From Kiritimatiellia bacterium (lineage in GTDB: Bacteria; Verrucomicrobiota; Kiritimatiellia; RFP12; UBA1067): a stretch of DNA of 18,633 nucleotides. The stretch's first letter is position 1, and each line of letters starts with the position of its first letter. A program made the position numbers and the translations under genes. Below, in pieces: positions 6,314 to 15,500 of this stretch. The stretch is from assembly GCA_017459225.1 (NCBI GenBank), contig JAFUDL010000544.1, forward strand, positions 1 to 18,633, read 5' to 3'. The notes beneath the pieces were generated by a model. That model saw only the letters and a program-made list of their open reading frames with translations. It ran no database searches and was not told the origin of the DNA.

Positions 6314-9300
6314 TTAGCGGATGAAGAGCACCGAGCCTCCGAGATAGACAAGCCTGAGGCCCTTCTTTTCGACCTGGCCCTCTTCGCCGGGAACCATCTT
6401 CGTGTCGGGGACGAGCTTGAAGCCCATCTTCTTCGACTTGGCGTCAGGCACGAACTTGAGGGTTGCGAGATTCTCAGGTTCCTGATTCCACGTCACCACG
6501 AACGGATCCGCCGAGCGCGCCAGGGCGAAGAGGCCTTCGCGCCCGTAGAGGTTCACCGTGATGGTGGCGTTGTCGGCGAACGTCACCGTGGTGGAACCTT
6601 TTGCAGCGCCGTCGGCAGCAGTGGTGGTGTGCCACGCGGTCGTGCGGCCCGAGAGATCCACGGTGGAGCCGTTCTGCATCTGGCAGCCGTAGAAAATGTC
6701 CGTCGCGGGGGTGAACGTGCCGTACACCTTGAACGCCGCCGTGCCCTCGTTGTGCTTGGAGGAAGCCCTGTACGCCACATAGTCGCGCACGTCGACCGCG
6801 CCATTCGCGCGCATCGCCGCCCTGCACTTGATCGTGGCGTTCGTGGCGGTCACGCCGGCGTTTCCTGTCTCGAGCCACCCGCCGTCGATCACGTCCAGCA
6901 CGCCATTCCTCACCTCGGTGTTGTAGAGGTAGAAGAGCTTACCGCCAGCGTTGAGGTTCACCGTCAGCGTGTAGCCGCCGAGGTCCAGGATGGAACGCGT
7001 GTAGCCGTTGCCGACGAAGCCGTAGCTGTTCTGGATGTTGAGCGTGGAGTTCGTCGTCACGAACATGTACTTCATCTGCGCGGTGCCGCTGCTGGCGTCC
7101 GTGCCGGTGGCGTTCTGGAGCGTGCCGCCGTTCAGGATGAAGATGTTCTGGAAGAAGTCGTACTTGCCGTTCATCTCCAGCGTCGCGCCTTCGTTCACCT
7201 TGACGGCGCCGCTCGTCGCGTTCGCGTCGAGGCGGGCGAACACAACCTCGTCGATGGTGTTGGCCTTGTCGGTCTGCGACAAGAGCTGGAAGAACTGCAG
7301 CGTATAGTCGCCGGCCTCGGCGATTTCAACCGTTCCCTCGCATGTCGAGTACGTATCGGCCGTCGTGGTGACCGAGGCCAGCGTCTGCGACGTGCCGCCG
7401 TGGGTGAGGCGCAGCTCCGTTGTGGCGCCCGCGAACTTGGGACGGGCGGCATAGATGAACCGATAGTAGTACGTGCCCGGCGCCGTCACGACGACATCCT
7501 GCGAGACGTCGGCCGAGTTTTTGTTCGACTGCAGATAAAGCGCATACTTCCCGACGTCACGTCCTTTGGCCACCCATGTCCCGCTTGCCTTGGAAAGGCC
7601 AATCCTGCCGGTGTTCGAGCTTGTCCAGCCGGGAAGGGAGAAACCGTTCCCGCCGTTCGCATACGACCAGTCCCCGCTGTTGTTGCCGACGGAGCCCTCG
7701 TCGAAGTTCCAGTTCTGGAGAAGGTTCATGCTGCCGATCGCATACTTGGGCCCGGAGAGATTGCACCTGACCGTTCCCTCGTCCACGACGAGTCCGCCCG
7801 AGAAGCGGCTCTCCACGGTCGCGGGAATGAGCGTGCCCGCGCCCTTCTTGACAACTCTCACGTCGCCCTTGACCGTGATGCCGTCAAGCGTGAACGTCTC
7901 ACCGGCATCGACCTCGACCTGAAGCTCGCCGGTAGTGGCTGCCGTGTTGATCACGCGCGCGCCAATGTAGTCGTCGCAGAATATCTTCTTGATCTTGAGG
8001 ACGTGTCCGTTGAGGTCGATCGCCGCGCCGCTCTCAAGCACGATCTTCCCCAGAGAGCGCCAGTCGCAGTCGCAGCCGAGCTTGACGACGGTGCTGCCGC
8101 TGCCCAGCTGGAAGGAGTCCGCCGCAAACGCGACCTCCTCGCCGCCTTCGATGGAAATAGCCATTGGCACGTTCACCCCGTTCAAGGGCAAGATCGGCCC
8201 CTGGCCGCCGGCGGTGTCGCCGCAGATGATCGTGAAACGGTGCCAGCCCTCCGCCACCTCGCAGTCGCTCGCCGCCTCCACCGTGTGCGTGGGGTTGACG
8301 AGCACCCACTCGCCGTCTATCGCGAATGCGAAGTAGTCGTCGAACTTCTGGCGGATGTGCCAGGCACCTGCCTGCGCGGGCGTCACCTTGAACCACCCGT
8401 CGAAGCGCAGATGCGCCCAGTCGAGCCACGAGGTCTGCCAAGCGGCGTTCACAAGATTCGCGATGTCGCCCGTGCCCATGGCGACGTAGTCGCGGAGCGG
8501 CGTGTTCATGTACCATGCAGTGCCGCTGACAGCCGAGCGGTCGGCACCGTAGAAGATGCGTCCCCACTGGGTCGCCTTTGGCTCGCCGTCGCCGAACTGT
8601 ACCCGCCCCCACGGCGGCGTCACGCCCTCCGGCACGTTTAGCGTGGTCGTGCCGTCGGCGATGATAACCGTCGTGTAGTCGCCAGGCGTAACGCCATCCA
8701 GCTGCGTGCCGCTTGCGTTCCAGCAGTTCCAGTTCGCGGGGTCGAGCAGGCTGACGCCGTCGCCATCGCCGGTCCACTTCGCCGTCGCCGGACGGTCCGG
8801 GAACAGGCACACCGCCCACAGGCCGTCCGCACGAACGGCGAGCGCGATTTCCTTTGCCTCTGCCGCGACGCCCGCCGCGGTGAACGTGGCGTCAGGCACC
8901 TTCTCCCAAGAGGCCAGCTTCGTATCGGCCTCAAACGTACGCTCGCCAAGATCCACGGTAACATCCGAGCCGGCGAAGAAGGTGGTGCTGGAGCTGTCGA
9001 ACACGTCGGAGAAGTGCGAGAGGCCAAGCGTGGTCTTTAGGTGGCCATCCGCGCCGAGCTGCACGTTCTGCGCCTTGCCAGACAGCATGGTTGGCGGCGC
9101 GTACTCCTCGTACACCACGAACAGCGGGTCAGAATCCCACGGATTGTTGAACTTGCCGTCCGCGCCGAACTTGAGCGACTTCATCGGCGTCAACGACCGG
9201 TCGTGGACCGCCAGCGTGCCGTTTACCTCGACGTCGCAGTCGGAGGCCGTCGGCGAATTGTTCACGGCCTCGTACGCCGCGCCGTCGGCGACCACGACGC

Positions 9301-12247
9301 GTCCGCTGCCATTGAAGTAGTTGTTGCCGCTGTAAACCGTGGTGCCAGCGATCGTGAGGGTGTGTCCGTTCAGCGTGATGGACTCCGCGCCGTAGTTCCA
9401 GAAGAGAAGCGCCCAGGGCTGTGTGCCGCCGATCGTGGCGTTGCCGGAAAGCGCAATGCGCTGCAGATACCCCCTTTTGCTGCTCGTCGCCCACGGGCTG
9501 GACACCGTCGTGTTGTTGACGAGCGCGCCGCTTCCGTCTGGACCGCTGCCCTCGATGATGTAGTCGTAGTCCCAGTACGTGCGCCCGGCGAGATCAAACT
9601 GTCCGCCGTTCTCCACCTTGATTGTGGAGTACTGGGCGCCACAGGACCCCCTGCCCTCAACAGTGCTCTTCTTGACCGTGCCGTCCTTGACGACCATGCT
9701 GACGCTGCCAGAGTAGCGACCGCCGACGCCGAAGCCCGTGTTCTCCCTGTTCATCACAAGCGCGCCCTTGCCTGTCTTGTGCATCTGAAGCCTCGCGCCG
9801 GTAATCGCGACGTTGTTGTTCTCGCTAGTCTCGCCTTCCGGCACGTTGACTTCGAGAACGCTCCCGCCTTCTCTGCCAATGACGGAGATGTTGTCGAACT
9901 GCGCGCCGGAATTGCTGGTGCATGCCAGCCTTATGTTGTGGATTCCCGGCTTTAGGGTTATAGTACCCGTCCTTGTGGCCGTAAGGTTGTTCTGTCCGCT
10001 CCAGGATATCACCGTGACGCCGTCCACCTGGACGTTGCCGTTGCTCTTCCACTGCGACTTCGTATTGTTTTTGGTGGCAACCTGTATAGAGACCGTGTAG
10101 ACGGTCTCATGCTCCACCTTGAAGTTCTGGTTTACGCTGGATCCGGAGTTCACGAAGCACCACGTGGAGCCGTTTCTTTGAGAGTCTCCGAAGTCTTTGC
10201 TGTTCTTTTGGAGGTAGATCGTTCCGCTGAAATTCCACCCTGCAGGAGTCTTGGCGATGCGCGCGCCGCTGGCCACCCCGTTGTCCTCGAACCCCGAGTT
10301 GGCTATCAGGTTCTTGGAAAGAGATGAGGTAATGGTGCCAGAACCACCAAGGCCATCGACCACAAACCTGCCGCTGCCGATGTCGATCGTGCCGGAAACG
10401 AACTTGCCTACGCCGGTGTTGGAGAGAGGTGGCCTTACCGTCAAAGATCCGGGGCCCTCCTTGAACAACTTGACGGCGCCGGAGATGCGAACGCCGCCGT
10501 CCACCGACGATGCGCCGTCCGCTATTTCGACATGCAGCTCGCCGCCCTCGGCATCCGCTTCGCCAGCCGCGTCTGCGCCGGCGGTGAAGGGAGTGTCGGT
10601 CATGTTGGCCGCGAACGTGCCGCCGATGCGGTCATAGACGCCCAGCTCGCCGTCTGCGATGCGCTTCACCGGCACGAAGTCGCACTTGAGGCCGCCGTCC
10701 CAGCCGTAAACCTTGAGATTGTAGAAGCGGTAGCTCGCCCAGTTGCCCATCGCGGTGGAAGCGGTGAGGTTGGCGCCGGCCGTATGGGAGGCGAAGAGGA
10801 CGATCGGGCTTCCGGGCACGAAGCCGCCCCTACCCGCCATCGTTCCGGCGTTCGCGCCGTCAAGCGTGCATGCAAGCGTGCTGCCATCCGCCACCACGGT
10901 GTGCGTCGCGCCGGCCGTGGGCGAGAGCACGTTGCCGCCCGCCGTGTTCGTGTTGCGGTCGAAGCGAAGCTTGTCGCCGTTGATCATGAAGGCCGTGAAC
11001 GTGGCCGCCGAGGTGGAGGTGCCGCGCGAGCACCAGAGGCACTGAGTGCCGTCCTTGTTCTCGAAGTTCAGCTTCATCTCGATACGGTCGGAGCAGGCTG
11101 GCGTGAAGCCAGTGTTGAGCCACTGCGCGCCGCTCGAGGCGATGTACTCAACGGGCTGGTAGGCCGAAGGGATTACGCCGTCGGTGATCGTGCCATTGCC
11201 GCCAAGCTGCGAGAGGTAGAACTTGCGGCCGTCGAGATCGAGGGTGCCGCCCTCGATGTTCGCGGAAAGTCCGCGCCAGTCGCAGTCGGCGGAAAGGCGC
11301 GCGTTCTCGAAGACGACGCCGGCGCACGTGAAGGACGAGTCCGAGGGAATCTGCGCCGCGAAGTCGCCGGAGAAGACGGCGAGCGTGTTCTCGTCAGGCA
11401 GCGCGGGATCCCAGTTGCCGGCGTTCGTCGCGTCGTCGTCCACCGCGCCAGTCCACCGCGCCCTGCCCGGCATGGAGCCCTCGAGGGTCGCGTCAGGACC
11501 TGCCAGCGCGCTGGCGGTCAACTGCGCATCGGTGAGGAGCCCCCTCCACACGCGCACTTCGTCGTAGGCGGCGTTGGCGTCCAGATCCGCCGTGTACTGC
11601 GAATGGCCGAGGTAGAACTTGCCGGACGCCAGATTGCCCAGATTCCAATTCACCACCCATCCGTAGCATAGGCTCTCCACGGCTCCCGTCTCCGTATTGC
11701 GCCTCGCCCAGCGGACATTTGTGGTGCCGTCCGCATTGGCCGAGAACGTCACAGAGATGTGGCATTGCGTTCCCAGGTCGTATGTGGCCATTGTGTGGTT
11801 GTACACAAGCACTGCGCCGTTGGCCTTCTTTATCTCTACGCGATCGTTGCCTCCGTCCGTGCCCTGGCACCACGTCATGGTGAAGTAGTTCTGGTTGTCA
11901 GGGCCATAGTCGAAGATGCGCGCCCAGTTCTTCACAGTTGTCTGCGTCGCCCATATCTCCAGAGTAACTTCCGGAACGTCGGTTGGCAACATCCCCGTGC
12001 CGAGGTTGAGCGAACCCTTGCCGTTGCCATCGCCGCTCAGCACGACGGCCGTGTTCGACTCGTTGAAGTCAACGGCGGTGCCGATCAGTTCGGCGGTAGT
12101 TCCGCCCACCGAATCTTCGTATGTCCCGTTGAAGCTCCAACGGTGCGCCAGCTCGGGTGCAGCCGCGGACGCCGTAAGGGCCGTCGCCAACGCCGTCAAC
12201 GTCGCCGCGATTGAACCGAACAAAACATTTCCGCCTCTTGCCTTCAT
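6314..12247 (-). CDS. Giant exported LamG / jelly-roll / PA14-like beta-strand-repeat protein (paralog A)
   Basis: Predicted secreted or surface protein of 1977 aa, probably an adhesin or glycan-binding scaffold; no catalytic domain is visible. Modules, with rough limits: signal peptide 1-30 (ending ASAAA); LamG/concanavalin-like 33-247 (HRWSFNG, NWARIFDYG, YDEVRVWRG); beta-strand module 263-360 (ARWTGAVDDD, AGNWDP, DCDWRGL); second LamG-like 363-545 (VEYIASSGAQWLNTG, ending DFVPVKRIADGELGVYDRIG); autotransporter-type strand repeats 565-640; CBM-like jelly roll 645-795; long beta-helix-like stretch 797-1140; NW module and PA14-like domain 1155-1380 (RFDGWFKVTPAQAG, FAFAIDGEW, EGWHRFTIICGD); second DCDWR module 1388-1500; second jelly roll 1508-1673; Gly/Asn-rich strands to about 1920; conserved tail 1925-1977. 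There is no autotransporter barrel, LPxTG or PEP-CTERM. The ATG at 12247 has AAGGAG 7 nt upstream and is preferred to the TTG at 12250. Transcription may come from the intergenic region behind paralog B. Confidence 0.85.
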   Translation of the reverse strand: MKARGGNVLFGSIAATLTALATALTASAAAPELAHRWSFNGTYEDSVGGTTAELIGTAVDFNESNTAVVLSGDGNGKGSLNLGTGMLPTDVPEVTLEIWATQTTVKNWARIFDYGPDNQNYFTMTWCQGTDGGNDRVEIKKANGAVLVYNHTMATYDLGTQCHISVTFSANADGTTNVRWARRNTETGAVESLCYGWVVNWNLGNLASGKFYLGHSQYTADLDANAAYDEVRVWRGLLTDAQLTASALAGPDATLEGSMPGRARWTGAVDDDATNAGNWDPALPDENTLAVFSGDFAAQIPSDSSFTCAGVVFENARLSADCDWRGLSANIEGGTLDLDGRKFYLSQLGGNGTITDGVIPSAYQPVEYIASSGAQWLNTGFTPACSDRIEMKLNFENKDGTQCLWCSRGTSTSAATFTAFMINGDKLRFDRNTNTAGGNVLSPTAGATHTVVADGSTLACTLDGANAGTMAGRGGFVPGSPIVLFASHTAGANLTASTAMGNWASYRFYNLKVYGWDGGLKCDFVPVKRIADGELGVYDRIGGTFAANMTDTPFTAGADAAGEADAEGGELHVEIADGASSVDGGVRISGAVKLFKEGPGSLTVRPPLSNTGVGKFVSGTIDIGSGRFVVDGLGGSGTITSSLSKNLIANSGFEDNGVASGARIAKTPAGWNFSGTIYLQKNSKDFGDSQRNGSTWCFVNSGSSVNQNFKVEHETVYTVSIQVATKNNTKSQWKSNGNVQVDGVTVISWSGQNNLTATRTGTITLKPGIHNIRLACTSNSGAQFDNISVIGREGGSVLEVNVPEGETSENNNVAITGARLQMHKTGKGALVMNRENTGFGVGGRYSGSVSMVVKDGTVKKSTVEGRGSCGAQYSTIKVENGGQFDLAGRTYWDYDYIIEGSGPDGSGALVNNTTVSSPWATSSKRGYLQRIALSGNATIGGTQPWALLFWNYGAESITLNGHTLTIAGTTVYSGNNYFNGSGRVVVADGAAYEAVNNSPTASDCDVEVNGTLAVHDRSLTPMKSLKFGADGKFNNPWDSDPLFVVYEEYAPPTMLSGKAQNVQLGADGHLKTTLGLSHFSDVFDSSSTTFFAGSDVTVDLGERTFEADTKLASWEKVPDATFTAAGVAAEAKEIALAVRADGLWAVCLFPDRPATAKWTGDGDGVSLLDPANWNCWNASGTQLDGVTPGDYTTVIIADGTTTLNVPEGVTPPWGRVQFGDGEPKATQWGRIFYGADRSAVSGTAWYMNTPLRDYVAMGTGDIANLVNAAWQTSWLDWAHLRFDGWFKVTPAQAGAWHIRQKFDDYFAFAIDGEWVLVNPTHTVEAASDCEVAEGWHRFTIICGDTAGGQGPILPLNGVNVPMAISIEGGEEVAFAADSFQLGSGSTVVKLGCDCDWRSLGKIVLESGAAIDLNGHVLKIKKIFCDDYIGARVINTAATTGELQVEVDAGETFTLDGITVKGDVRVVKKGAGTLIPATVESRFSGGLVVDEGTVRCNLSGPKYAIGSMNLLQNWNFDEGSVGNNSGDWSYANGGNGFSLPGWTSSNTGRIGLSKASGTWVAKGRDVGKYALYLQSNKNSADVSQDVVVTAPGTYYYRFIYAARPKFAGATTELRLTHGGTSQTLASVTTTADTYSTCEGTVEIAEAGDYTLQFFQLLSQTDKANTIDEVVFARLDANATSGAVKVNEGATLEMNGKYDFFQNIFILNGGTLQNATGTDASSGTAQMKYMFVTTNSTLNIQNSYGFVGNGYTRSILDLGGYTLTVNLNAGGKLFYLYNTEVRNGVLDVIDGGWLETGNAGVTATNATIKCRAAMRANGAVDVRDYVAYRASSKHNEGTAAFKVYGTFTPATDIFYGCQMQNGSTVDLSGRTTAWHTTTAADGAAKGSTTVTFADNATITVNLYGREGLFALARSADPFVVTWNQEPENLATLKFVPDAKSKKMGFKLVPDTKMVPGEEGQVEKKGLRLVYLGGSVLFIR

Positions 12248-12376
12248 CAATGAACTCCTTATTTAGTTATTTTGAAATTCATCCAACAATCCTCCTCTTC
12301 GCCACCCATAAATGCTGCATCCGCCATAAAAGCAGAGACCATTCTAAGCGACAAACAGAAAAACACGTTGTTATTA

Positions 12377-12394
12377 TGTCACACTTTCGTGACA
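12377..12394. promoter_or_regulatory. Palindrome TGTCAC-N6-GTGACA, candidate operator
   Basis: Perfect 6-bp arms, TGTCAC at 12377-12382 and GTGACA at 12389-12394, are separated by 6 bp, about 130 bp upstream of the ATG of paralog A. The size and symmetry suit a dimeric regulator, and the layout recalls Crp/Fnr-type sites (TGTGA-N6-TCACA), but the half-sites differ and the regulator is unknown. A small RNA hairpin is the alternative. Confidence 0.4.
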
Positions 12395-12458
12395 AAGGCA
12401 ACTATATTCTCACCAGATTTCATCAAATTTCCACCGCTGAGTTGAAAGCTGGGTGGTC

Positions 12459-12519
12459 CAAAAGACGAGGATGGGGCTGAAGTGCGCGAAGCATCATCCA
12501 GCCCCATCCTTTGTCCTCT
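12459..12519. repeat. Hairpin intergenic element, copy B
   Basis: These 61 bases are identical to 6226-6286, including the 11-bp stem GGATGGGGCTG / CAGCCCCATCC and the 19-nt loop. The outer left arm of copy A is not kept here. The element lies 68 bp past the stop of paralog B, in the same orientation relative to its gene as copy A, and may end its transcription. Confidence 0.9.
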
Positions 12520-12537
12520 GTCTTCTGTCTTTTGTCC
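12510..12537. repeat. Heptamer tandem repeat, TCTGTCT x2 flanked by TTTGTCC
   Basis: Four 7-bp units in one register: TTTGTCC (12510-12516), TCTGTCT twice (12517-12530) and TTTGTCC again (12531-12537). The first unit is also the right arm of hairpin copy B. Confidence 0.8.
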
Positions 12538-12587
12538 AACAATGGCGCGTCGGTCAATCTGCCATGCCGCCAGCGGACAATCCGGCG

Positions 12588-15500
12588 CTAGCGAAGGAGG
12601 AACACCGAGCCTCCGAGATAGACGAGCCTGAGGCCCTTCTTCTCGACCTGTCCCTCTTCTCCGGGCACCATCTTCGTGTCGGGCACGAGCCTGAGGCCCA
12701 TCTTCTTCGACTTGGCGTCCGTAACGAACTTAAGGCCAGCGAGGTTGGCCGGCTCCTCGTCCCACGTCACCACGAACGGATTCGCCGAGCGCGTAAGGGC
12801 GAAGAGGTCTGCGCGCCCGTAGAGGTTCACGGTCACCTCGGCATCGTCGGCGAACGTGACCGTCCTGGACGAATTCTTCGTGTTGTTTTCCGTGCTGTCG
12901 GCAACGGGCATCGTTGTGTGCCATGCGCCGCTGCGGCCTGCGAGGTTGATCGTGGAGCCGTTCTGCATCTGGCAGCCGTAGAAGATGTCCGTTGTCGGCG
13001 TGAACATGCCGTACACCTTGAACGCCTGGGTTCCCTCGTTGTGGATGGAGGTGGACCTGTACGCCGTGTAGTCGCCCACTTCCACGGGGCCGTTCGCGCG
13101 GACGGCCGCCGCGCACTTGATTGTAGCGTCCTTTGCCGTGATTCCCGCATTGCCGGTCTCAAGCCATCCGCCGGATATCACATCCACCAGTCCGTTGCGC
13201 ACTTCCGTGTTGTAGAGGTAGAACAGCTTGCCAGAGACGTTGAGGTTCACCGTGAGGGCATTCCCGCCCAAATCGAGGAATGTGCGCGAATACCCGTTGC
13301 CGATGAAACCATAGCTGTTCTGCAGGTTGAGCGTGGAGTCTGCCGTGAGGGCCATGTACTTCATCTGGGCGGTGCCGCTGCCTAAGTCGGCACCAGAGGC
13401 GTTCTGGAACGTGCCACCGTTGAGGACAAAGGCGTTGTACCAGAAATCGTACTTGCCGTTCACCTCGAACGTCGCCCCTTCGTTCACCACTACCGCGCCG
13501 CTCGTCATGCCCGTGTCGCAGCACGCGAAGACCACGTTGTCGATGGTGTTGGCCTTGTCGCTGGACGTGGAAGGCTGGTAGAACTGCAGGGTGTACGTGC
13601 CGGCAGCTTCTATCTCCACGGTTCCCTCGCACACGGAGTATGTGTCGGCCGTGGTGGTGACGGTGGCGAGCGTCTTCGACACGCCGTTGTGGATCAGGCG
13701 CAGCTCGGTGGTTGCGCCGATGTATCCAGGCCGCCCGGCGTACTGGAAGTAGTAGTAGTAGGTGCCGGGCGTCTTGACCGCGACGTCCTGCGAAACATCC
13801 ACTGTGCTGTTGTTGGTCTGCAGATAGAGCGCGTACTTGGCAATGGTCCCGTTGCGTTCTTTTGCCACCCATGTGCCGCTCGATTTGGAAAGGCCGTAGC
13901 GCCCGGTGTTCGAGCCCGACCAGTGCGGCAGCGAGAATCCGTTCCCTCCGTTGGCGTACGACCAGTCACCGCTGTTGTTGTACAAGGCCGTGCCGTCGTC
14001 GAAGCTTCCGTTCTTGAGCAGGTTCACCGTGCCGAGCGGGAACTTCTGGCCTATGAGAGCAGGCTTGAGCACGCCCGCCTCCACGACCGTTCCGCCCGTG
14101 AACTCGCGGTTCGAGGTTGCGGCTATGAGCGTGCCGCCGCCGGTCTTCACCAGCTTCACGTCGCCCGCGATCGCCACGCCCTCCAGTGTGAAGGTCTCGC
14201 CCTCCGGCACTTCGATGCGCAGTTCGCCCGGCGCAGCGGCGGAGTTCTTCACCGTGGCGCCGACGTAGTCGTCGCACACCACGCCGACCGTGGTCAGGGC
14301 GTGTCCGTTGAGGTCGATCACGGCGCCGCTTGCAAGGCTCACGCGGCCGAGCTTGCGCCAGTCGCAGTCGCCGCCTAGCTTTATGACGGTCTGGCCCGTG
14401 CCCATTTCAAAATGCGTGGAGGCGAACGGCACCTCGGCGGCTCCGTTGACGGAAACCAGCATCGGCACCTTGGTTCCGTTGTAGGTTATGCTGTTCGATC
14501 CCTGGCCGCCCCAGGTGTCGCCGCAGATTATGGTGAATCTATGCCATCCCTCCGCGATCTCCAGATCCACATCCACCTGCGCCGTGTACACCGGGTTCAC
14601 GAGCAACCATTCACCGTCGATTGCAAGGGCGAAATGGTCGTCGAAGTACTGGCGGATGTGCCAGCTGCCCGCCTGGGCTGGCGTCACCTTGAACCAGCCG
14701 TCGAACCTCAGCTGCGACCAGTCGAGCCACGAATACTGCCAGCCCGTGTTCTGCCCGTCGAGGTTTGCGAGGTCTCCGACGCCCATGAACGTGTATTCGC
14801 CGAGCGGAGTCGCCATGTACCACGCCGTGCCGCTGATCGCATCGCGGTCGGCGCCGTAGAAGATGCGTCCCCACTGAGTCGCCTTTGGTTCGCCGTCGCC
14901 GAACTGCACCCGCCCCCACGGCGGCGTCACGTCCTCCGGCACGCTTAGCGTGGTCGTGCCGTCGGCGATTATCACCGTCGTGTAGTCGCCAGGCGCAACG
15001 CCGCCCAGCTGCGTGCCGCTAGCGTTCCAGCAGTTCCAGTTGGCTGGATCAAGCAGGCTGACGCCGTCGCCTTCGCCGGTCCACTTCGCCGTTGCAGGAC
15101 GGTCCGGGAACAGGCGCATCGCCCACAGGCCGTCGGCACGCACGGCTAGCGCGATCTCCTTTGCCTCGGCCGCAACGCCCGAGGCGACGAACACCGCCTG
15201 GGGCTCTGCCTCCCACGATGCGAGCTTCGTATCCACTTCGAACCTACGCGCGCCAAGCTCCACGGTCACTTCGGTTCCGCCGTAGAACGTGGTGGTGGAG
15301 GCATCGAAAACATCCGTGAAGAACGAGAGGTCAAGCGTCGTCTTGAGATGGCCCTCCGCGCCGAGCGTGACGGTGGGATGCTGCGCGGAGGATCCCGAAC
15401 GCGCCTGGACGTTCGGGGCATACTTCTCGTTCACCACAAAGGCTGGACGCGACTCCCAGGGGTTGTTGAAAGAGCCATCAGCCGTAAAGCACAGCGACTT

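Larger units (their letters stand above)
12248..12587. other. 340-bp intergenic region between the two giant genes
   Basis: No convincing gene lies here. It holds, from high to low coordinate, the end region of paralog B, a heptamer tract, hairpin copy B, an AT-richer stretch with an 18-bp palindrome at 12377-12394, and the AAGGAG site at 12255-12260 of paralog A. The stretch 12248-12450 is visibly richer in A and T than the genes and is where a promoter of paralog A should be, but I cannot pick a -10/-35 pair with confidence. Confidence 0.75.

Noticed and set aside
6278..8641. 787-codon open frame on the plus strand, antisense to paralog A
   Set aside because: Same composition as the other antisense frame, and its start lies within the hairpin and heptamer region. 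It is explained by low stop-codon density opposite a GC-rich gene.
12211..12480. 89-codon plus-strand frame across the intergenic region
   Set aside because: It begins inside the signal-peptide region of paralog A on the opposite strand, ends in the hairpin repeat and has no recognisable protein features.
4242..12537. Short tandem repeats as a CRISPR array
   Set aside because: The units are 7-8 bp with no spacers, and no cas genes are present.
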